Source: CAZLLV01 sp964560325
GTDB taxonomy: Bacteria > Acidobacteriota > Thermoanaerobaculia > Multivoradales > DATKCC01
Direction: 5' to 3'
DNA length: 6,311 nucleotides
Assembly (NCBI GenBank): GCA_964560325.1
Contig: CAZLLV010000566.1
Coordinates: 1 to 6,311, forward strand
Shown here one piece after another: positions 1-6,311 of this stretch; position 1 is the first letter of the stretch; each line of letters opens with the position of its first letter. Both the position numbers and the translations under genes were made by a program. The notes under the pieces are model-generated. The model saw nothing but the letters and a program-made list of their open reading frames with translations. It had not been told where the DNA came from and did not search any database.

Positions 1-452
1 ACCGCGTCGGCGTGGGTGTGGTCGACGAAGCGGCCGGGGATCACGGCGTGGACCGGCGTCTCGATCGACGGGTGGGGATCGTCCGGGTCGAGCCGGCAGG
101 CGCGGAGCGCGCGCAGGAGAGCGTGGTCGTCGGCGTCGTAGGGCTCGGCCGGCAGATCGAGGAGGCTCCGGGCGCGCGCCCGGTCGATCGCCACGTGGTC
201 GGCGGGCGTGGCGCGGGCCAGGTCGCGACCGGAAGCCTTGACGAAGAGCGCCGGCCGCTCCTCCCCGAAGAGGTCGACGGCGGTGCCCTTGACCGAGGTG
301 TTGCCCCCGCCGTGGAGGACGAGCGAGGTCTCGGCGCCGAGGAGCCGTGCGGAGTAGGCGCGGAGCGCCCGCAGCGGCGCGGAGGCATCGCCCGCCGGAG
401 CGTGCTCGGCGACGAACCGTGCCGCCGCCCGGTTGGACCAGTCGCTCTTCAC
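1..452 (-). CDS. Class II aldolase/adducin-family protein, rhamnulose-1-phosphate aldolase/dehydrogenase-like (3' end outside window)
   Basis: The first 150 residues of a class II (zinc-dependent) aldolase-fold protein are visible; the C-terminus lies beyond the left edge. Seen in the sequence: the phosphate-binding GGGNTSVK (residues 48-55), VKASGRDLA (71-79), SIETPVH (129-135), whose Glu131 matches the catalytic acid of the fuculose-/rhamnulose-phosphate aldolase family, and HTHADA (145-150), whose His145 and His147 would be zinc ligands. In short FucA-type enzymes the His-x-His pair lies near residue 92. Its position near 145, together with GGGNTS, fits the long YuxG/RhaD-type proteins that carry a C-terminal short-chain dehydrogenase domain, but that domain cannot be seen here. 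Expected reaction: retro-aldol cleavage of a ketose phosphate to DHAP and an aldehyde, in the cytosol. The GTG start overlaps the TGA of the upstream lsrF-like gene (GTGA), which implies translational coupling. The exact substrate is unknown. Confidence 0.85.
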   Translation of the reverse strand, partial: MKSDWSNRAAARFVAEHAPAGDASAPLRALRAYSARLLGAETSLVLHGGGNTSVKGTAVDLFGEERPALFVKASGRDLARATPADHVAIDRARARSLLDLPAEPYDADDHALLRALRACRLDPDDPHPSIETPVHAVIPGRFVDHTHADA

Positions 453-1336
453 ACCGCCTCGTGCCGCAGCTCCTCGTACAGCTCGTGCGCCGATTCCGGG
501 GAGGCGCCGTCGTGGACCACGGCGCGCACCGCGCGGATCATCGCGGCCGGGCTCTCGGCCTGGAAGATGTTGCGCCCCATGTCGACCCCCGAAGCACCCT
601 CCTGGACCGCCCGCCACGCCATCTCCAGCGCGTCCCTCTCCGGCTGCTTCTTGCCGCCGGCGATGACGATCGGCACCGGGCAGGCGGCGGCCACCGTCTC
701 GAAGCCCTCGTCCACGAAGTAGGTCTTGACGTAGGTCGCGCCGAGCTCGGCGCACATGCGCGTGGCGAGGCGCATGTAGCGGGCGTCGCGGGTCAGCTCG
801 CGGCCGACCGCGGTCACCGCCAGCGTGGCGATGCCGGCGCGGTTGCCCTGGTCGACGAGCCGGGTCATGTTGTGGACCGTCTTCCGCTCGTTGGCGCCGC
901 CGATGAACACCTGCACCGCCATCGCCGCCGCGTTGAGCCGCACCGCCTCGTCGATCGAGAGCGCGATCTCTTCGTCCGACAGGTCGTCCGACAGGATGCT
1001 CGGTCCGCCGCTCGCGCGCACCACGATGCCGCCCCGGTAGGTGGGCGGGATGGTGGTGCGCAAGATCCCCCGCGTGCACATCAGCGTGTCCGCCCACGGG
1101 ATGAGCGGCACGATGTCGAGGTCGATCCGCTCGAGCCCGCTGGTCGGTCCCTGGAAGTAGCCGTGGTCGAAGGCGAGCATCACCGTGCGCCCGCTCCGCG
1201 GGTCGAAGATGCTCGCGAGCCGGTTCTTCATCCCCCAGTCGAGCTCGTTCGAGCCCTTGAGGAAGAACGTCTCGGAACGCTGCGGCTCGCTCGCCCGAAA
1301 GTCCTTCGAAGGTCTCCCCTGATCCGCCTCGGCCAT
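449..1336 (-). CDS. lsrF: LsrF-family class I aldolase (3-hydroxy-5-phosphonooxypentane-2,4-dione thiolase-like)
   Basis: The 295-residue protein is close to E. coli LsrF (about 291 residues) over its whole length. Shared stretches include LDWGM (32-36), VMLAFDHGYFQGP (52-64), GLERIDLDI (67-75), LMCTRGILR (85-93), VPIVIAGGKK (221-230) and GASGVDMGRNIFQ (247-259). Lys204 in YVKTYF is the expected Schiff-base lysine of this DeoC/FbaB-type TIM barrel. E. coli LsrF transfers an acetyl group from the phosphorylated autoinducer-2 derivative to CoA, the last step of AI-2 breakdown. Here no lsrACDBGKR partners are visible and the next gene is a class II aldolase, so the true substrate may be another sugar phosphate. 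The ATG at 1336 is chosen over upstream in-frame codons because GAGGAGAGGAG precedes it at normal spacing and the protein then begins where LsrF begins. A TAATCT hexamer 32 bases upstream could be a promoter -10 element, with no clear -35. Confidence 0.9.
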   Translation of the reverse strand: MAEADQGRPSKDFRASEPQRSETFFLKGSNELDWGMKNRLASIFDPRSGRTVMLAFDHGYFQGPTSGLERIDLDIVPLIPWADTLMCTRGILRTTIPPTYRGGIVVRASGGPSILSDDLSDEEIALSIDEAVRLNAAAMAVQVFIGGANERKTVHNMTRLVDQGNRAGIATLAVTAVGRELTRDARYMRLATRMCAELGATYVKTYFVDEGFETVAAACPVPIVIAGGKKQPERDALEMAWRAVQEGASGVDMGRNIFQAESPAAMIRAVRAVVHDGASPESAHELYEELRHEAV

Positions 1337-1397
1337 GGTGCTCCTCTCCTCGATGTCGGTGCCCGGGGAGATTACCGCAGGCGCGCGTCGAAGCCTG

Positions 1398-1955
1398 TCA
1401 AGCCGCGTCGTAGGCGCGGCGGAGCCAGGCGACGACCTGGTCGTCGACATCGTCCAGCGACTCCAGGCGCACCCGGTGGCTGCACATCGTGCCGAAGGGG
1501 CCGGACGGCTCGAGGCGGCCCTCGGGCGGCACGCCCTTGAGCTGCATGCCGAGGTCGACCCGGGTCTTCGTGCTCGGCTGGGCCAGGGCGAACTGCTTGC
1601 TCCGGCGGAAGCTCACGCTGGTCTTCTTCGGGGCGATCTCGACATCGGAGCCGAAGCCCTTCACCGCCGCCACCACCTTCTCGTAGATCGGCCGCAGGCC
1701 GGCCTTGGCGCCGGAGTACTGTGCGTCCACCAGCTCGTCGCCGCTCTCCTCGCCGTAGCCGCGGGCGAAGTGCGCCACCAGGTTGGCGTAGCCGTGGGTC
1801 AGGTCGTGCTCGGACTTCAGGTGCGCGACGATCTGGCCGTGCTTTTCGAGACCCGCCCCGCGGGCCGTCGCCAGCCACTCGTCGAAGCTCTTCCCCGTCT
1901 TCTCCTCCAGGTTACGGATCTGCGCCGCGGTCGCGTCGTCCACCTCTCGGGCCAT
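1398..1955 (-). CDS. DUF4287 / DUF5655 domain protein, function unknown
   Basis: This is a 185-residue soluble protein with no signal peptide or membrane segment. The N-terminal part (about residues 1-63) resembles DUF4287, with the typical TGKSFDEWL (20-28), a Lys-His-x-x-Ile-x-x-x-Leu-Lys-x-x-His pattern (38-50) and LTHGYANL (52-59). The C-terminal part (about 85-182) resembles DUF5655, with YEKV near 91, IAPKKTSVSFRRSKQFA (107-123) and a late hydrophobic/acidic helix ending in WLRRAY. The two domains commonly occur together in small bacterial proteins. The C-terminal region is often described as a predicted transport or binding domain, but no biochemical role is established that I can name. 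The start at ATG 1955 is strongly supported by AGGAGG six bases upstream; the reading frame is open further upstream but has no such signal. It lies 61 bases before lsrF on the same strand and may share its transcript, though a functional link is not evident. Family assignment is by remembered motif pattern. Confidence 0.85.
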   Translation of the reverse strand: MAREVDDATAAQIRNLEEKTGKSFDEWLATARGAGLEKHGQIVAHLKSEHDLTHGYANLVAHFARGYGEESGDELVDAQYSGAKAGLRPIYEKVVAAVKGFGSDVEIAPKKTSVSFRRSKQFALAQPSTKTRVDLGMQLKGVPPEGRLEPSGPFGTMCSHRVRLESLDDVDDQVVAWLRRAYDAA

Positions 1956-2020
1956 CGTTCGCCTCCTCTGGGTCGTCGATCGGTTCTTCGAGCCGGGCCG
2001 TCCGGGCTCTCCACTCCCTC

Positions 2021-2042
2021 GGTACCCGCCGGCGCGGGCACC
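2021..2042 (-). terminator. GC-rich hairpin after the YyaL-type gene, possible weak terminator
   Basis: Just past the stop of the YyaL-type gene, bases 2021-2042 form an inverted repeat. GGT pairs with ACC outside, there is one A/C mismatch, then CCCGC pairs with GCGGG around a CGGC loop, giving 8 paired bases in 9. No T-tract follows on the minus strand, so it does not look like a canonical intrinsic terminator. It could slow polymerase or protect the 3' end of the message. In DNA of this GC content, such hairpins also arise by chance. The rest of the 1956-2064 gap holds the AGGAGG ribosome site of the next gene and nothing else I can recognise. Confidence 0.3.
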
Positions 2043-2064
2043 TTCGAGCCCCGGAGCCACGCGA

Positions 2065-4305
<2,241 letters not shown>

Positions 4306-4312
4306 CCCCTCC

Positions 4313-4318
4313 AGTGTA
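4313..4318 (-). promoter_or_regulatory. Predicted -10 hexamer (TACACT) of a leaderless-type promoter for the YyaL-type gene
   Basis: On the minus strand TACACT ends exactly 7 bases before the ATG at 4305 (spacer GGAGGGG). A TAnnnT hexamer at this distance would place the transcription start at or within a base or two of the start codon. That is the arrangement known for leaderless mRNAs in lineages such as Deinococcus and Actinobacteria. No TTGACA-like -35 element is visible at 17 bases. The only Shine-Dalgarno-like run sits two bases from the ATG, which agrees with a leaderless reading. Confidence 0.45.
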
Positions 4319-4329
4319 GCGGTTGGCGA

Positions 4330-4335
4330 TACGAT
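4330..4335 (+). promoter_or_regulatory. Predicted -10 hexamer (TACGAT) of a leaderless-type promoter for the LolA-like gene
   Basis: TACGAT ends exactly 7 bases before the ATG at 4343 (spacer CCCCGCC). The spacer contains no purine-rich ribosome binding site at all, so conventional initiation is poorly supported and leaderless translation is the simpler reading. There is no recognisable -35. The hexamer is separated by 11 bases from the opposing TACACT, so two polymerases could not occupy both sites at once. Confidence 0.45.
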
Positions 4336-4342
4336 CCCCGCC

Positions 4343-5194
4343 ATGACCCGCACGACCGCCCTCCCCGCCCTCGCCACCGCCCTCCTCCTCGCCCTCGTCC
4401 CCGGCGCGGACGCCTCCTCCCAGGAGCCCGCGACACCCGCCGACGCCGCCCAAGGCCCCGGGCACGCCGGGGACTCGACGATCCCCGACCCGGCGCAGGT
4501 GCTGGCCGACCGGGTGGAGGCGGCGCTCGGGGGGCGCGAGGCCTGGGAGAAGACCCGTTTCCTGTCGTTCGGCTTCGCCGAGCGTCGCATGCACTGGTGG
4601 GACCGCTACACGGGGCGCCACCGGCTGGAGGGGAGCGACCGGGAGGGGCGGAAGTACCTGGTGCTCCACGACGTGGACGACCGGGGCCGATCGGATGTGG
4701 GCGCCCGCGCGTGGCTCGACGGCAAGGCGGCCGAGGGCGACGCGCTCGCCGAGCTGGTGGAGAACGCCTACGCCGCCTGGATCAACGACACCTACCGGCT
4801 GCTCGCGCCGTACAAGCTCCGCGACCCGGGGGTGACGCTGTCGCACGCCGGCACCGAGACGATCGACGGCGTCGAGTACGAGAAGCTCGCGCTCTCGTTC
4901 GCGGGCGTGGGCCTCACCCCCGGCGACCGCTACTGGCTGTACGTCCACCCGGAGACGAGCCGGGTCGACCGCTGGGCCTACGTCCTCGAAGGCCCGGCCA
5001 ATGAGGACGGGGCGCCGCCGCCGACCGCCTGGGAGTGGCGCGGCTGGCAGCAGATGGGGACGGGGATCCGGCTCGCGCCGGAGCGGGTGCAGGTCGGGGG
5101 AGAGAGCTCGGGGCGGCAGCTCTCCCTGGCGCCGGTCTCGACGCCGGCCGAGCTGCCGGACGCGGCGTTCGAATCGCCGGAGTGGACCCCTTGA
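4343..5194 (+). CDS. Secreted LolA/DUF6503-like beta-sheet protein, function unknown
   Basis: The 283-residue protein has a clear Sec signal peptide: a positively charged start (MTRT), a hydrophobic core (about residues 6-19) and a likely cleavage after Ala-Asp-Ala (22-24). A Ser/Pro/Ala-rich linker follows to about 48. There is no lipobox cysteine, and the protein has no cysteine at all, so it is probably soluble in the periplasm or outside the cell. The mature part reads like lipoprotein-carrier-type repeats of beta strands: an early helix with LGGREAWEKTRFLSFGF (62-78), then HWWDRYTGRHRLE, ARAWLDGKA, LLAPYKLRDPGVTL and DGVEYEKLALSF, and then DRYWLYVHPETSRVDRWAYV (195-214). The last segment recalls DUF6503/LolA-like proteins of unknown role. 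The ATG is chosen because the signal peptide begins there and the upstream frame would cross the promoter region. The stop overlaps the start of the MOSC gene, so the two are translated from one transcript. Confidence 0.85.
   Translation: MTRTTALPALATALLLALVPGADASSQEPATPADAAQGPGHAGDSTIPDPAQVLADRVEAALGGREAWEKTRFLSFGFAERRMHWWDRYTGRHRLEGSDREGRKYLVLHDVDDRGRSDVGARAWLDGKAAEGDALAELVENAYAAWINDTYRLLAPYKLRDPGVTLSHAGTETIDGVEYEKLALSFAGVGLTPGDRYWLYVHPETSRVDRWAYVLEGPANEDGAPPPTAWEWRGWQQMGTGIRLAPERVQVGGESSGRQLSLAPVSTPAELPDAAFESPEWTP
5179..5182 (+). promoter_or_regulatory. Ribosome binding site that selects the TTG start of the MOSC gene
   Basis: GGAG lies 8 bases before the TTG at 5191. The in-frame GTG at 5182 overlaps this site and has no Shine-Dalgarno sequence of its own, so TTG 5191 is preferred. 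The result is a TTGA overlap with the stop of the upstream gene, typical of coupled translation. Confidence 0.6.
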
Positions 5195-5646
5195 GCACAG
5201 GCACCCTGGAGGCGATCTTCCGCAAGCGGGTCCGGCGCGGGCCGATGGACCCGCTCGAGGCGGGTGAGCTGGCCCCCGGCGACGGCCTGGTGGGAAACGC
5301 CGACCTGCGGACGAAGCGGCAGGTGACGCTGATCGAGGCGGAGCTCTGGGAGCGGGTGCGCGAGGAGCTGGGCGAGCCCGACCTCGACCCACGGCTGCGG
5401 CGCGCCAACCTGCTGGTGCGCGGCATCGGGCTCGCCGAGAGCCGGGGCCAGGTGCTCGAGGTCGGCCCGGCGCGGCTCCTGATCCACGGCGAGACCCGGC
5501 CGTGCAAGCTGATGGAGGACGCCCACCCCGGCCTCCAGGCCGCGCTCGACCCGGAGTGGCGCGGCGGCGTCTACGCCGAGGTGCTCGAAGGCGGCCCGAT
5601 CCGGGTCGGCGACCGGGTCGCCTGGGAGCCGACTGCCGAGGGGTAG
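5191..5646 (+). CDS. MOSC-domain protein
   Basis: The 151-residue protein is essentially a single MOSC domain, the fold found at the C-terminus of molybdenum cofactor sulfurases and in stand-alone YiiM/YcbX-like proteins. Seen: LEAIF (6-10) as the first strand, GLVGNADLRTKRQVTLIEAE (32-51) matching the family's Gly-x-x-Gly-Asp...Arg-Gln-Val-Thr-Leu segment, LRRANLLVRGIGL (69-81), and GETRPCKLME (100-109), where Cys105 is the conserved cysteine thought to handle the sulfur or metal-sulfur group. The segment GVYAEVLEGGPIRVGD (126-141) closes the barrel. Stand-alone MOSC proteins are linked to molybdenum-cofactor sulfur transfer or detoxification of N-hydroxylated compounds, but the substrate here cannot be told. 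Start TTG 5191 overlaps the LolA-like gene's TGA. The partner being a secreted protein gives no obvious clue to its job. The gene converges on the endonuclease III gene across 36 bases (5647-5682), which contain only an 8-base CTTCGAAG palindrome and no clear terminator. Confidence 0.9.
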   Translation: MSTGTLEAIFRKRVRRGPMDPLEAGELAPGDGLVGNADLRTKRQVTLIEAELWERVREELGEPDLDPRLRRANLLVRGIGLAESRGQVLEVGPARLLIHGETRPCKLMEDAHPGLQAALDPEWRGGVYAEVLEGGPIRVGDRVAWEPTAEG

Positions 5647-5682
5647 GCGTCACTTCGAAGCCGATTCACCCTCCAGAGCGAT

Positions 5683-6311
5683 CTACTTCCAGGGCTTCTC
5701 CCCCCGCCGCTCGCGCGCCTTCTTCCTGCCGCTCATCGCCCAGGAGCAGATCGGGCAGGCGTCGAAGTCGTGGCGCAGCGACGGGCAGTGCTCGCGGCCG
5801 AAGTAGATGATCTGGAGGTGGAGAGTGTGCCAGCTCTCCTCCGGGAAGGCCCTCTTCAGGTCGCGCTCGGTCCGCTCGACGTTCGATCCGTTCGACAGGC
5901 CCCAGCGCCAGGCCAGCCGGTGGATGTGGGTGTCGACCGGGAACGCCGGCTCGCCGAACGCCTGGGCCATCACGACGCTCGCCGTCTTGTGCCCCACGCC
6001 GGCCAGCGACTCGAGGAACTCCCAGTCGGCCAGCACCTCACCGCCGCGGTCGACGATCTGGTTCGCCATCAACCACAGGTTCTTGGCCTTGGTCGGTGCC
6101 AGGCCGATCTCGCGGATGATGCCGTGGATCGTGTCGGGGTCGAGCATCGCCATCTGCTCGGGTGTACGGGCCACCGCGAACAAGCGCGGAGTGACCTCAT
6201 TGACCTTCTTGTCGGTGGTCTGCGCCGACAAGGCCACCGCGACCAGCAGGGTGTAGGCGTCGATGTGATCGAGCGGGATCGGCGGCTCGGGATACAACTC
6301 GTCGAGGATCT
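5683..6311 (-). CDS. nth: Endonuclease III, DNA glycosylase/AP lyase (5' end outside window)
   Basis: The visible 208 residues cover nearly all of a base-excision-repair enzyme that removes oxidised pyrimidines and cuts at abasic sites. The frame stays open to the right edge with ILDELYPEPP, matching the Nth N-terminus, so the true start is outside; the TTG at 6297 is internal. Motifs seen, numbered from the first complete codon: LLVAVALSAQTTDKKVN (21-37), the helix-hairpin-helix LAGVGHKTA (102-110) with the catalytic lysine 108, and FPVDTHIHRLAWR (123-135) with the catalytic aspartate 126. The 18-residue spacing between them equals that of E. coli Lys120 and Asp138. The C-terminal iron-sulfur region is GREHC...CPIC, with cysteines 175, 185 and 188. 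Compared with the usual C-x6-C-x2-C-x5-C, the first gap is 9 and the fourth cysteine is absent (a glycine is at the expected position). Glycosylase activity is likely; cluster binding is uncertain. Confidence 0.93.
   Translation of the reverse strand, partial: ILDELYPEPPIPLDHIDAYTLLVAVALSAQTTDKKVNEVTPRLFAVARTPEQMAMLDPDTIHGIIREIGLAPTKAKNLWLMANQIVDRGGEVLADWEFLESLAGVGHKTASVVMAQAFGEPAFPVDTHIHRLAWRWGLSNGSNVERTERDLKRAFPEESWHTLHLQIIYFGREHCPSLRHDFDACPICSWAMSGRKKARERRGEKPWK

Noticed and set aside
449..1450. Longer N-terminus for the LsrF-like protein starting at 1450
   Set aside because: It would overlap the end of the upstream gene, the extra 38 residues are low-complexity, and a good ribosome binding site lies just before ATG 1336 where the LsrF homology begins.
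12..1540. Plus-strand open frames opposite the aldolase genes
   Set aside because: The minus-strand frames contain complete LsrF and class II aldolase motifs; the plus-strand translations are motif-free and Arg-rich.
1986..2050. Direct repeat of CTTCGAGCC (1986-1994 and 2042-2050) in the 1956-2064 gap
   Set aside because: Nine bases repeated in GC-rich DNA is not unusual, there is no third copy at regular spacing, and it is not associated with any recognisable element.
5653..5660. CTTCGAAG palindrome between the convergent MOSC and endonuclease III genes
   Set aside because: It is too short to act as a terminator hairpin, has no flanking T-tract, and has no clear operator role between two gene ends.

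Overview
The window is very GC-rich chromosomal DNA from a bacterium. Genes are tightly packed and use GTG and TTG starts at overlapping stop/start junctions. Nothing in it is phage-, plasmid- or transposon-like. Protein style (a secreted LolA-like protein, a YyaL-type protein, an LsrF aldolase) would fit a high-GC Gram-negative such as an Acidobacteriota or a related environmental lineage, but this is an impression and not a demonstrated assignment.

Left block, minus strand, read right to left. A DUF4287/DUF5655-type protein (1398-1955) is followed after 61 bases by an LsrF-family class I aldolase/thiolase (449-1336). That gene overlaps by 3 bases the GTG start of a class II aldolase/adducin-family protein (1-452), which runs off the left edge. 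The last two are translationally coupled and are probably part of a sugar-phosphate catabolic operon. No AI-2 transport genes are visible.

Middle, minus strand. A 746-residue YyaL/SPATA20-type (DUF255) protein occupies 2065-4305. It has an N-terminal thioredoxin fold with a CYWC motif and an (alpha/alpha)-barrel-like central region. Its C-terminal domain looks like the alpha domain of DsbD and has its own Cys-x4-Cys. This domain combination is the most unusual protein in the window.

Right block. Divergent from the YyaL gene, across only 37 bases, a plus-strand pair encodes a secreted LolA-like protein (4343-5194) and a MOSC-domain protein (5191-5646) joined by a TTGA overlap. The 37-base divergent region has a TAnnnT hexamer exactly 7 bases before each start codon, which suggests two back-to-back leaderless promoters. 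Converging on this pair is endonuclease III (5683-6311, minus), truncated at its N-terminus by the right edge. Its iron-sulfur loop has only three of the usual four cysteines.

All six long stretches of coding sequence are accounted for, and the only sizeable noncoding gap is about 109 bases (1956-2064). I see no RNA genes, CRISPR arrays, insertion sequences or large repeats. No complete new multi-gene system is evident. The points most worth following up are the YyaL-DsbD-alpha fusion, the paired leaderless-type promoters and the three-cysteine endonuclease III.
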